64,000 bases of DNA, taken from positions 124,001 through 188,000 of the forward strand of contig NZ_FRCY01000002.1 of the NCBI RefSeq assembly GCF_900143075.1, read 5' to 3'. The position numbers and the translations under genes were made by a program. Shown here piece after piece: positions 29,109 to 37,433 of this stretch. This stretch comes from Cyclobacterium lianum. Its GTDB lineage: Bacteria > Bacteroidota > Bacteroidia > Cytophagales > Cyclobacteriaceae. Each line of letters opens with the position of its first letter. The first letter of the stretch is position 1. Under the pieces are notes generated by a model, which was not told the origin of the DNA, made no database searches, and was given only the letters and a program-made list of their open reading frames with translations.

Positions 29109-29147
29109 CAAAGGTACTTGATTTTTGAGAATATGTCCTTACCTTTG
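29109..29147. promoter_or_regulatory. Divergent promoter boxes for era (-) and tRNA-Met (+)
   Basis: ACAAAGGTA (29108-29116) and TACCTTTGT (29140-29148) are exact mirror images, giving a TACCTTTG minus-7 box on each strand. For the plus strand, TTG at 29118-29120 lies 19 bases before the box, a full promoter. For the minus strand no minus-33 box is evident. Confidence 0.55.
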
Positions 29148-29232
29148 TACCACAATAAAGGAAAGGGCAACAAAAAACGTTTGCAGCCGTATAAAATACC
29201 GAAAAGCGATTATAAACATTTTAAAAATATAT

Positions 29233-29305
<73 letters not shown>

Positions 29306-29310
29306 CTTGT

Positions 29311-29339
29311 AAGGGCACTGGTTACAGTGCCCTTTTTTT
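29311..29339 (+). terminator. Terminator of the tRNA-Met gene
   Basis: AGGGCACTG pairs with CAGTGCCCT around GTTA, followed by a run of seven T. It begins 6 bases after the tRNA. Confidence 0.9.
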
Positions 29340-29354
29340 GTTATTTTTAATCCC

Positions 29355-29585
29355 ATGTTTACTGTGTATGTTCTTTACAGTGAAAAATTCAATAAAATCT
29401 ATATCGGGTTTACTTCTGATCTGGAAAAACGCCTGATATCACATAATGAGCTGGGTAAAAAGGGGTGGACAATTAAATTTCGGCCATGGAATGTTATACA
29501 TACTGAGAAATTTGAATCCAAAAAAGAAGCCATGGATAGAGAAAAATACCTTAAAACAGGAATACTTCTGCATAAACTATTCTAA
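29355..29585 (+). CDS. GIY-YIG nuclease family protein, short C terminus
   Basis: A protein of 76 residues. The GIY-YIG half-domain is clear: FTVYVLYSEKFNKIYIGFTSDLEKRLISHN, then WTIKFRPWNVIHTEKFESKKEAMDREKYLK with the conserved Glu. Family members of this size are often found beside tRNA or rRNA genes in Bacteroidota; their role is unclear. The usual tail after the KYLK helix (a GxGRxFI-like segment) is missing and replaced by TGILLHKLF, so the 3' end may have been altered by a frameshift. Confidence 0.75.
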   Translation: MFTVYVLYSEKFNKIYIGFTSDLEKRLISHNELGKKGWTIKFRPWNVIHTEKFESKKEAMDREKYLKTGILLHKLF

Positions 29586-29751
29586 ACTGTATTTTTTTCC
29601 AGTTGAACGATTTCACTTTCCCCAGTAATTTTAATAAACAGGGCTCCGCCCTTTCGCAAACAAATAACTGAAAAATTTGGTCCCTGGCTTTAGTAAGCCA
29701 ATTTCATCATTGAGGTATAGCATTAATGGGTCGATTTTGAGGTAGCTGCAA

Positions 29752-31047
29752 TTACTTTTCGAGCCATTTCCACCGCGCTGCCCAGTCCATCAAGAACTCC
29801 TTTCTGTATTTTGAGATGGTTTTTGCTCCTTGCTGATCCCCGATATAAAGTGCTGGATTTTGCCGGTCACTGTACCAGTTAGAACCTAGTTGAAAATCAT
29901 CTGAAGTGGCTTTACCCGGCCAGGGCACTATACTGACGTATGCTCCTTCCAGTCCATCCAATTCAGCGATGTCACTAGTGGTTTTATACCTTCCGGTTTC
30001 AGGTTTTTTAGAGGAGTATTTAACTCCATAAGTTCCTTTTCCAAGATAATATCCTGGCCATGTTTGATTTTGAATTTCTATTTCGAACACTACAGCATCC
30101 TCTGGAACAGCTATATCTGGTCCTTCAAATCTCCACTCAATAATGGCATAAGCCGCCACGGTATCTTCGACTGTACTTCCACCCATGAAAACATTTCTGG
30201 AACTACGATCGATCTTTTCAAAACTTCCTCCCCAGCTTTCTCCACTAGGGTCATCAGGTTCTCCATTCATAAGGTAAACCAGGGAAGGAGTATCGCCCAT
30301 TTTGAGGTTGCCTTCATAATAGTTGATGAAATCCTTCCCCAATGCTCCCCGTCCCTGAATGTAATTTTCATAATAAGCATCTCCTTTCAAATCGCCAGGA
30401 GAATCGTTATCCATAAACCATCCCCTGTACGTTGAATTTGCCTCAATCATCCAGAGATCCGGGTGATGTTCTGCGATATAAGAATAGGCATTGATACTCC
30501 ATTTTTTGTTTGGACCTCCGATCCAGTACACTTTGATATTTTCTTTGATTTCAGGAGCATCATGAAGTGCTTGGGCCAGGTCCTCAATCCCTCCCCAAAC
30601 CAAAACCCAAAGAGGTTGGTCTTTTACCCTCCTGGCACAGTTTATAATCCATTCTGATCCTTCGGTCGGGTCAGAATATCCTTTAAAAGGTGCCGCATCT
30701 TTTTGCCCTTGCCTGGTTATTTCTCTCAGAGATTTTGGAGTCGGAAGTGCCGGAGCATGGGATTGGAGTTGGCTGTAATCCTTTTCATATACATCAATCA
30801 TGTCCTGAAAATCCTTTGTAGTACCTTCTCCATAAGGTGATGAAACCAAGCCTTCCAACTGAAACCGATCTGCGTACATCAACAAGTGAATCATGGACTG
30901 AAAGTCATCCGGATCAGTTCCGCCTATGTCTGAACTGATTAGTACCCTGGGTCGGGCAGATTCTTTCAGTTGTTCATTGCAGCTCATAAGTCCGGCAAAA
31001 AAGAATAACCCGGCCAAAGCTGATCGTATGGTCTTCTGGAAGTTCAT
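29752..31047 (-). CDS. DUF1593 / nucleoside-hydrolase-like lipoprotein
   Basis: A protein of 431 residues with a lipobox ending near Cys23 (AGLMSC). The N-terminal domain resembles inosine-uridine nucleoside hydrolases: RVLISSDIGGTDPDDFQSMIHLLMYAD, a DxGxDD-like metal site near residue 40, then WVLVWGGIEDLAQAL and KVYWIGGPNKKWS. A C-terminal beta domain of ~100 residues (from about GPDIAVPEDAVVFEIEIQ) completes the family plan. It probably acts on glycosides or nucleosides in the periplasm or at the surface. No partner genes are adjacent. The 284 bases upstream show no convincing gene. Confidence 0.8.
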   Translation of the reverse strand: MNFQKTIRSALAGLFFFAGLMSCNEQLKESARPRVLISSDIGGTDPDDFQSMIHLLMYADRFQLEGLVSSPYGEGTTKDFQDMIDVYEKDYSQLQSHAPALPTPKSLREITRQGQKDAAPFKGYSDPTEGSEWIINCARRVKDQPLWVLVWGGIEDLAQALHDAPEIKENIKVYWIGGPNKKWSINAYSYIAEHHPDLWMIEANSTYRGWFMDNDSPGDLKGDAYYENYIQGRGALGKDFINYYEGNLKMGDTPSLVYLMNGEPDDPSGESWGGSFEKIDRSSRNVFMGGSTVEDTVAAYAIIEWRFEGPDIAVPEDAVVFEIEIQNQTWPGYYLGKGTYGVKYSSKKPETGRYKTTSDIAELDGLEGAYVSIVPWPGKATSDDFQLGSNWYSDRQNPALYIGDQQGAKTISKYRKEFLMDWAARWKWLEK

Positions 31048-31331
31048 CCTATTTAATTTCTATCCTGGATTTAACCAACACCTTTCAATCATTTTTGATT
31101 GGGCGTAAATATATTCTAGCAATTAGACTATAACCACCTAAATTTCCTAAATAATCTATCGGATTCCGAGATGAATTACCGTTTTGATGAAAAGAGAAGT
31201 GCTTTTAAGCCCTATGGTTTTTCCGGGCTTCCAATTGAGAAACCCAGGCCTCATCCTTACAAACTGCTGCCAGGAGCACCGGAGTTGTAACTACCGGAGC
31301 ACCATGGCAGCCATTAGAATGGCCCCATCCT

Positions 31332-31982
31332 TTAGAAATTCACCCCGATATAGAGATTGGGTTCAAAGAGGAAGTAGTTCTTCCATTCATTATCCAAGGC
31401 CTTAAATTCATCCGGCGTATTGGTATCAAAAAGCCAAACCTGAGAATGCACCTGTGGCTCAACGAAAAACCGCTTTTTCTTTCCAAATGCCAAATGGTAA
31501 CCCAAATGGAGAGAATTGTATAGTTTAAAACCATTTCCTAATTTATTGTTATCCTCATCCAAATAGGTTTTAAACTGAGGTAATACTTCAACGGTGGCAA
31601 ACAGGCCCTTCCAAAACATGCGTTGATAGCTTATTCCAATCCCGGTTTCCCGCATGTGGCCGGGATAGAACTCAGTTCCGGAATCTACTTTATCCAGGAG
31701 TCCGTCCCACCAAAGAATACCCATAGGTTGGAATAAGCGCCAGGTAGCAAACTTCAATCCAACGATATTCTTGCTATCCAGATTTCGCTTAACATGGATT
31801 TCGATATGCTGCGTATTCGTCCGGTCATCCCAGGATTTGGTAAAAAACTGGGGAACGGTGATCCCGGGAAAACTAACTCTGTATTTATAGTCTACTCCGT
31901 TATTTTCACCTGCTTGAAGGTTGCTTTGTGAAAATGCACTTACTGTCACAATTGTCAGAAAGAATGTTAATAAGGTTTTCAT
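31332..31982 (-). CDS. Outer-membrane beta-barrel-like protein under the 49-bp element
   Basis: A protein of 216 residues. The start at 31982 is chosen because MKTLLTFFLTIVTVSAFSQS is a clear signal peptide; the frame continues 8 codons upstream. The mature protein has alternating hydrophobic and polar strands (IEIHVKRNLDSKNIVGLKFATW, GIGISYQRMFWKGLFATVEVLPQF, LHLGYHLAFGKKKRFFVEPQ) and ends in an aromatic residue (LYIGVNF), as barrel proteins do. The function is unknown. Its promoter carries copy C of the repeated element at 32055-32103. Confidence 0.65.
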   Translation of the reverse strand: MKTLLTFFLTIVTVSAFSQSNLQAGENNGVDYKYRVSFPGITVPQFFTKSWDDRTNTQHIEIHVKRNLDSKNIVGLKFATWRLFQPMGILWWDGLLDKVDSGTEFYPGHMRETGIGISYQRMFWKGLFATVEVLPQFKTYLDEDNNKLGNGFKLYNSLHLGYHLAFGKKKRFFVEPQVHSQVWLFDTNTPDEFKALDNEWKNYFLFEPNLYIGVNF

Positions 31983-32505
31983 TTTTAGCGTGTTTAAATA
32001 GGACATGTGTTTGTTTCAAATTGATGGGACAAATGTGGCCTTTCCGGAAGGATCAGTCGTCCAGAAATGTAATGGCGGACGTTTTGGTGAAATTCGGGAC
32101 TTTTGGAAAAGAGATGGCAAAAAAGAAATATCATCTTTTCCTGCTTCAGATTACATTTATGGTATGTAACAACCGGATGCCGGCCCACATTCTGTAAATG
32201 AAGGCAAAGCATAAGGTGGGAAACCCTCCTATCGGTGAACCGCAAACCGGATAAACTATAAGTACGGGGGCAGTTGCAGCCCCCACTACTACCACATGAA
32301 AATAAGAAAGAAATTGATGCTCAAATTAGCTTTACCGATAAGCCAAATCGGATTCGGTCGGAAAACCAGATCGGCCGCTGCAAGAAAAATAAAAAATACG
32401 CTTCTCCTTATTTTAAGCAATTTCTTTTGGCAAAAATTTCAGGAGGTTTTAACTTTAGGAGTATGGTAGTCCAGGGAACCAATTCCTGGTATCGTTAACT
32501 AATAG
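31983..32505. other. Divergent regulatory gap without a gene
   Basis: 523 bases between the barrel gene (-) and the TPR/AraC regulator (+). It holds copy C of the 49-bp element and its TTTG box (minus strand). A short hairpin CCAGG/CCTGG lies at 32471-32489, just before the regulator. A 74-codon frame at 32274-32498 has no recognisable protein features and I do not call it. Confidence 0.6.
32030..32103 (-). promoter_or_regulatory. 49-bp element copy C with CAnnTTTG box
   Basis: On the minus strand the element runs from 32103 (AAAGTCCCGAATTTCACC) to 32055 (ending GGACGACT), then exactly 21 bases, then TTTG at 32033-32030 in the context CCACATTTGTCCC. It aligns without gaps to copies A and B. 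The ATG of the barrel gene lies 47 bases further. Confidence 0.75.
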
Positions 32506-34287
32506 ATGAATCAACGTTCAATCGCAGTACTTCCCTTTGATAATCTCAGCTCAGACCCCGAAAACGAGTATTTTTCAGATGGGATGGCCGAGGAGATTAT
32601 CAATGCACTGAGCAAAATCCAGGGGCTGAAAGTGATCGCCCGCACTTCTTCCTTTGTATTTAAGAATCAAAAACCAGACATCCGGATCATCGGAAATAAA
32701 CTGGGAGTATCCTCAGTCATTGAAGGGAGCATCCGAAAAGCCGGAAGCCGGGTGCGGATTGCGGTACAGCTCATCCGAACAGACAACGGGTTTTACATTT
32801 GGTCAGAGACCTTTGACCGCACTTTGGAGGATATTTTTGATTTGCAGGACGAAATCAGCCTTTTGGTAGCAGATCGCATTCGGGAAAATTTTGGTCACAT
32901 GGAAATCGATGATCGCCTGGTTTCCACCAAAACAGATAGTCCAGAAGCATACGATCTTTTCCTGAGAGCAATTCATCACTTCAAACGGAAAGACCTGGCC
33001 GATGTCAAAGAGGCCTTGGTTTTATTTACAAAAGCCACTCAATTAGACCCCAATTTTACAGAAGCATTTGCCTACATCGGCGAGACCTACCTTCATCATG
33101 CGGGCTTTAACCTGATTTCTGCCAAAGAGGGGTTTAAGAAATCAAGAGAATATGCCCAAAAAGCGCTGGCTATCAACTCAAGAGACATGCGGGCCCACAA
33201 GGTCATGGCTTACGTACACCTGTTTCATGACTGGAATTGGGAAGCAGCCATCCAGTCCTACAATCAGGCAGTTATTGCAGGGTTGAATAATGAGATCGAC
33301 TTCATCACCAACTATTATATTTTCATCCAGAAGGATTACGACCTGGCCATCGCCATCGCCAGGGAAAATGTATCCAGGGATCCCCTCCACATCATCAGCT
33401 ATTGGTGGCTGGGTCTTTGCAATTATCTCTCAGGTCGTTTTGAAGATGCCCTTCCTGCTTTTGAAGAGAGCCTACGAATAGACCCCAACTTCAGCGAGGC
33501 CCTTCGCTGGAAAGGGTTGGTGTTGGGCTATTTGGGGAAATTTAAAGAAGCCTTTCAGGCCCTTGATCGGGCGAGCGAGTTAACGAACGGTGAGGGCCTG
33601 GTCAAGCTGGACCAGATGACTGTAAAAGTGCTCAGCGGCGAAACCGAAGGGGTGCTTGAGGAACTGAAAAATAGTCACTACATCGATCCATGTGATCCGG
33701 CCGCCTTGTACAGCCTGATGAACCGACCTGATGAGGCTATTCATTTCCTTCAGAAAGGTCTGGAAGAAAAATCAAGCATGATGGTCAGCCTGAAATATTG
33801 GTGGGTTTGGGATAATATACGGGAGGACAAGCGATTTCAGGAAATCTATCGTCAAATGAATTTTCAGGACCATAAGGCCCATCGACAGCATCCCTCCAAC
33901 CAACAATTGGTCATTGCCCAAACCAGCCAAATGGCAGCCGAAGAATCTGAACTTTTCCTTCAAGCATTGCGGGAAAAAATGGCGCTGGAGGAGGTAGTGA
34001 CCGACACCAATCTTACCTTAAGGTCGCTGGCAGCGCAGATCGACATGCATCCTAATAAGCTTTCCTGGCTCATCAACATGAAACTGGGGCAAAACTTCAA
34101 CGACTATGTCAATTCCCATCGCCTGGCGATTTTCCAACGAAAGGTGACTGACAAGGCCAATGCACACATCACCTTATTGGGGATGGCATACGATAGTGGA
34201 TTTACATCCAAATCGGTATTTAATGAATTTTTCAAAAAATCCACCGGCCTTACCCCCAAAGCATGGGTCAAGGCCCACCGTAACTGA
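32506..34287 (+). CDS. TolB-like/TPR/AraC-type transcription regulator
   Basis: A protein of 593 residues in three parts. Residues 1-130 are a TolB/FlgO-like domain as in adenylate-cyclase-associated regulators (SIAVLPFDNLSSDPENEYFSDGMAEEI, ARTSSFVFK, LGVSSVIEGSIRK). Residues ~145-440 are tetratricopeptide repeats (for example KATQLDPNFTEAFAYIGETYL and EESLRIDPNFSEALRWKGLVLGYLGKFKEA). Residues ~495-593 are a double helix-turn-helix of the AraC family (LRSLAAQIDMHPNKLSWLIN and ITLLGMAYDSGFTSKSVFNEFFKKSTGLTPKAW). No membrane segment is seen. It lies between genes bearing the 49-bp element and is the best candidate to bind it; this link is inference. Confidence 0.85.
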   Translation: MNQRSIAVLPFDNLSSDPENEYFSDGMAEEIINALSKIQGLKVIARTSSFVFKNQKPDIRIIGNKLGVSSVIEGSIRKAGSRVRIAVQLIRTDNGFYIWSETFDRTLEDIFDLQDEISLLVADRIRENFGHMEIDDRLVSTKTDSPEAYDLFLRAIHHFKRKDLADVKEALVLFTKATQLDPNFTEAFAYIGETYLHHAGFNLISAKEGFKKSREYAQKALAINSRDMRAHKVMAYVHLFHDWNWEAAIQSYNQAVIAGLNNEIDFITNYYIFIQKDYDLAIAIARENVSRDPLHIISYWWLGLCNYLSGRFEDALPAFEESLRIDPNFSEALRWKGLVLGYLGKFKEAFQALDRASELTNGEGLVKLDQMTVKVLSGETEGVLEELKNSHYIDPCDPAALYSLMNRPDEAIHFLQKGLEEKSSMMVSLKYWWVWDNIREDKRFQEIYRQMNFQDHKAHRQHPSNQQLVIAQTSQMAAEESELFLQALREKMALEEVVTDTNLTLRSLAAQIDMHPNKLSWLINMKLGQNFNDYVNSHRLAIFQRKVTDKANAHITLLGMAYDSGFTSKSVFNEFFKKSTGLTPKAWVKAHRN

Positions 34288-34293
34288 TTTTTC

Positions 34294-34827
34294 ATGACTT
34301 TTAATGCTGCCTTTCTCACCAATAACCTTGGATTGGCTGACAGCCAACTCCCCTTTGTGTACACGGCTGTTGGAGTCACTAGCCTTGTAGCTGCCCCAGT
34401 TTTTGGAAAGTTGGCCGATCGGTTCGGTAAATGGACTGTATTTGCTATTGGGACCCTGCTTTCCATAGCTACCGTAGTGGTGTACACGGCTGGAGCGATT
34501 CAGCGCTTCGAATCGATTATTTTTGTACATGTGTGCTTGTTTTTTGGGGTAAATGCACGAATGGTTTCTGCAACAGCCTTGGCTACCGCTGTTCCGAAAA
34601 AGTCTCATCGAGGTGCCTTCCTAGCCATTGATACTTCTATTCAGCAGTTGGCGGGAGGCATAGCTGCGGCAATTGCCGGATGGGTTATTTTTCAGGGGGT
34701 GGACGGCATTCTGCTAAACTATCCTCAGATCGGCTGGCTGATGGCTATCTTGATGCTATTATCGGCAGGTTTGGTCTATTTGGTCAGCAATCAGGTGAAA
34801 GCCAATCCCGAATCAGAATCAAATTAA
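34294..34827 (+). pseudogene. C-terminal remnant of an MFS transporter
   Basis: 177 codons that match only the second half of a major facilitator protein: FLTNNLGLADSQLPFVYTAVGV, the loop VFGKLADRFGKWTVF, and four to five further membrane helices. A normal MFS protein has ~400 residues and 12 helices, and no N-terminal half lies upstream, where the AraC-type regulator ends 6 bases before in the same frame. The fragment starts at an internal ATG of the old gene. Most likely a deletion joined the regulator to the remains of a transporter. It could be expressed but should not transport. Confidence 0.75.
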
Positions 34828-34851
34828 TCTGGAAAAGTTAGACAGTAATAA

Positions 34852-34902
34852 GTCCTAAATCATAAACCTGGACGATTGGCTATACTTTTTCCTCCACCTT
34901 TG
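34852..34902 (+). promoter_or_regulatory. Half-conserved copy D of the 49-bp element
   Basis: The 3' half (GTCCTAAATCATAA..GGACGATT, 34852-34877) matches copy A at 19 of 26 positions. It is followed by exactly 21 bases and then TTTG (34899-34902) in the context CCACCTTTG. The 5' half is not conserved. It lies 22 bases before the acetyltransferase ATG. Confidence 0.6.
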
Positions 34903-34924
34903 AATCAACCAAAAAAATCAGACG

Positions 34925-35545
34925 ATGACAGGACCTGATAAAAACCAAGCTTTTCCTCTGGCAGGTCATGACCGACTTTGCTTTCTGAAAAATGTGATCA
35001 AAAATCCTCAAATCCAGGTGGGTGACTACACCTATTACGACGACTTTGAGGATGTTCGAAATTTTGAGAAAAATATCAAATACCTCTTCGATTTCGTAGG
35101 GGACCGATTGATCATCGGGAAGTTTTGCATGATCGCATCAGATGTGACTTTCATCATGAACGGAGCCAATCACCTTTCCAAATCCATCTCCGCCTACCCT
35201 TTTGCCATTTTTGGCCTGGGATGGGAAAAAGCCATGGAAGGGAAACGGTATCCTTACAAAGGCGATACTGTCATCGGAAATGATGTCTGGATCGGCTACG
35301 GTGCAACCATCATGCCCGGGGTCCAAATCGGAGATGGTGCCATCATAGCCAGCAAGTCGGTGGTTACCAATAATGTGGCCCCCTACACGGTCGTGGGAGG
35401 CAATCCCGCCCGGGAAATCAAAAAGCGCTTTTCTGATAAAGAAATTGAGAAGCTTTTACACCTAAAATGGTGGGATTGGCCCATTGAGCGAATCACCCGG
35501 AATGTTCAAAATCTTACCGGAGATCAAATCATGGAACTCATATGA
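34925..35545 (+). CDS. Vat-like xenobiotic O-acetyltransferase
   Basis: A protein of 206 residues with a left-handed beta-helix of hexapeptide repeats ([51 protein letters not shown]). Features of the streptogramin A acetyltransferase family are all present: [12 protein letters not shown] near residue 32, MNGANH near residue 77 with the catalytic His, [12 protein letters not shown], and the C-terminal [11 protein letters not shown]. Length equals that of Vat proteins. Known family members acetylate virginiamycin M-type antibiotics or chloramphenicol. The true substrate here is open. Its promoter bears copy D of the repeated element. Confidence 0.85.
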   Translation: MTGPDKNQAFPLAGHDRLCFLKNVIKNPQIQVGDYTYYDDFEDVRNFEKNIKYLFDFVGDRLIIGKFCMIASDVTFIMNGANHLSKSISAYPFAIFGLGWEKAMEGKRYPYKGDTVIGNDVWIGYGATIMPGVQIGDGAIIASKSVVTNNVAPYTVVGGNPAREIKKRFSDKEIEKLLHLKWWDWPIERITRNVQNLTGDQIMELI

Positions 35546-35749
35546 TTTTGAAAATCAAATGTAATTTTCCTTGATTTCCATAAAATCAGTCTGAATAAAC
35601 CCACTCCCTGGAGATAAAGCTGTTTGTTGATGAATTTTCTATTCCGCCCATATCGGAAAGTGAGTTTGTTTCTTTGAGACTTTGTTGATGTTTTACTTTT
35701 CGGTAATTTCAATAAAGTCTTATTATTTTTCTACTGATTAAATGGTCCA

Positions 35750-36736
35750 TTGAAATATATCTCAATTAGTCTTTATCGAAAATTGGTTGTTTGTGCTCTT
35801 GCAGAGGGAATTAGCGAGCAGGTGTTGAGGCAATTCCCTACTGCTCATGATGCGCTAGATGGAATCCAGGCAGTCCCAGCTGATCATTTTTTTGAACTCC
35901 ATGAAATTCTTGAAAGAAATTTAGAGCCAGGATTCTCAATTCGTGTTGGCCAACAAATGAAAATAGACGATTATGGGGTTCTAGGCCTTTCCTGGCGAAC
36001 TTGTTCTCGTGCAGGGGAAATTTTTGAAAGGAGCGAACGCTATTTCAAATTACTTTCAAACACTTACGACTTTAATGTCAAAAAGAAGGATGATATTTCA
36101 GAAATTCAACTCCTTAGGGAACCCCACCGAAGAGGACTCGAACTATCCAATGAAGCCACGCTTTCAGCCACTGTAGTTGTTCTCAAGGCAACTACAGAAA
36201 CAGATATTTCTCCAATCAAAGTGACATTCAAACATGGCCCACCTAAGGACCTAAAAAGTCATCGGGAAGCATTTAATTGTCCTATCTTGTTTAATCATTC
36301 CAATTATTCGATTTCCTATCGGACCTTGGACTTGGAAGCTCAGACGGCCAAAGCTGACTATAGTATCAATAGATTTTTACTTGATCGAGTGGAAGAGGAG
36401 ACTAAAGGTATGGTCATTTCTTCAAACAAGGTTGTGTTTGATGTCGGAAGCCTAATCAGGGATGCCTTGCCAAGTGGAATTCCGGGAATTATCCAGATAA
36501 GCAGTCATATGGGAATGAGTAGCCGCACCTTAACAAGGCGATTGAATGAGCAGGGAGCAACTTTTCGTGACATTATCCAAAAAACACAGGAGCATGTGGC
36601 CAAGGAACTCCTAATCAACTCAGATCAGAGCATTGCTGAAATAGCCTTTCTCTCTGGCTTTTCAGAGCAAAGTGCTTTCAGCCGGGCTTTTAAGCGATGG
36701 ACTGGCTTGGCTCCAGTCGAATTCCGAAATAAATAA
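35750..36736 (+). CDS. AraC-family regulator with arabinose-binding-like N domain (OruR type)
   Basis: A protein of ~328 residues. Residues 1-200 resemble the Arabinose_bd domain (PADHFFELHEILERNLEPGFSIRVGQ, YGVLGLSWRTCSRAGEIFERSERYFKLL). The last ~100 residues are an AraC helix-turn-helix pair (MGMSSRTLTRRLNEQGATFRDII and IAEIAFLSGFSEQSAFSRAFKRWTGLAPVEF). No ATG fits: the first in-frame ATG is ~70 codons in, so a TTG at 35750 is used; the start is uncertain. The genes downstream on the same strand (DUF1772, NmrA-like, DUF5367) may be its targets. Confidence 0.8.
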   Translation: MKYISISLYRKLVVCALAEGISEQVLRQFPTAHDALDGIQAVPADHFFELHEILERNLEPGFSIRVGQQMKIDDYGVLGLSWRTCSRAGEIFERSERYFKLLSNTYDFNVKKKDDISEIQLLREPHRRGLELSNEATLSATVVVLKATTETDISPIKVTFKHGPPKDLKSHREAFNCPILFNHSNYSISYRTLDLEAQTAKADYSINRFLLDRVEEETKGMVISSNKVVFDVGSLIRDALPSGIPGIIQISSHMGMSSRTLTRRLNEQGATFRDIIQKTQEHVAKELLINSDQSIAEIAFLSGFSEQSAFSRAFKRWTGLAPVEFRNK

Positions 36737-36759
36737 CCATTCTAACTTTTGGCTTAAAA

Positions 36760-36815
36760 TGTCATGATATTGGCAGAGAAAGACAAGTTTGGGTTTTCTA
36801 CTATCCATAGGTTTG
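36760..36815 (+). promoter_or_regulatory. Promoter of the DUF1772 gene with TGTC/GACA palindrome
   Basis: TAGGTTTG at 36808-36815 is an exact TAnnTTTG box, 24 bases before the ATG. Upstream, TGTC (36760-36763) and GACA (36782-36785) form an inverted pair around ATGATATTGGCAGAGAAA, a possible binding site for the preceding AraC-type regulator. No good minus-33 box is present, which would fit an activated promoter. Confidence 0.35.
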
Positions 36816-36839
36816 TAACATAATATAATTCATCAACTT

Positions 36840-37352
36840 ATGGATATCTCGATCAAAACTTTTTCCTTAATCGGTTCTGTAATTCTCACAGGGCTTTCAG
36901 CAGGGCTCTTTTTAGCTTGGTCAGTATCAGTGATACCAGGTACCAAAAAGCTGGAGGATCTAACCTACTTAGCAACCATGCAGTCAATCAATAGGGCCAT
37001 TTTAAACCCAGGATTTTTCTTGATCTTTTTTGGAAGCCTTATTCTCCTTTGTTTCTCCTTTTTTAGTGAATTCAATCACAACAAACTGACTTTCTGGCTT
37101 TTATTATTTGCTTGTACAAGCTATTTGATTGGAACGATTGGAGCAACAGGTATCGGTAACGTACCCTTAAACGATCAATTAGAGGCATTAAATCTTTCCA
37201 AAATAAGTCAAAATAAAATGTCGGTTTTCAGGAAATACTATGAAACCAACTGGAATCGACTTCATCAAATCAGGACAGTTTTTGCTCTGGTCTCATTTGT
37301 ACTGGCACTCCTGGCCCTTTGCTACCAAAATTCAAAAATTACTTCTTTATAG
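36840..37352 (+). CDS. DUF1772 membrane protein (anthrone-oxygenase-like family)
   Basis: A protein of 170 residues with four membrane segments (VILTGLSAGLFLAWSVSVIPG, ILNPGFFLIFFGSLILLCFSF, LLLFACTSYLIGTIGATGIGNVPLN, IRTVFALVSFVLALLALC). The Trp-containing first helix and the NVPLNDQLE motif are the marks of DUF1772. Members occur beside NmrA-like oxidoreductases and AraC regulators, as here. Enzymatic activity is unproven for bacterial members. Confidence 0.8.
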   Translation: MDISIKTFSLIGSVILTGLSAGLFLAWSVSVIPGTKKLEDLTYLATMQSINRAILNPGFFLIFFGSLILLCFSFFSEFNHNKLTFWLLLFACTSYLIGTIGATGIGNVPLNDQLEALNLSKISQNKMSVFRKYYETNWNRLHQIRTVFALVSFVLALLALCYQNSKITSL

Positions 37353-37433
37353 TTAAATCTTAAAATCATCAAATCGAGCCCTTCTGAAGAAGTCAGAGGT
37401 TCAAGTTGTCAATTAAAATAATACAGAAACACC

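Noticed and set aside
29620-29751. Possible second RNA gene or hairpin (AGGGCTCCGCCCT) after the GIY-YIG gene
   Set aside because: The stem is only 5 bp and no U tract follows; not enough to call a terminator or RNA.
31184-31405. Frame of 73 codons between the DUF1593 gene and the barrel gene
   Set aside because: Runs into the coding region of the opposite-strand barrel gene and has no family features.
32274-32498. Frame of 74 codons before the TPR/AraC regulator
   Set aside because: Out of frame with the regulator, highly charged and without any motif; a remnant cannot be shown.
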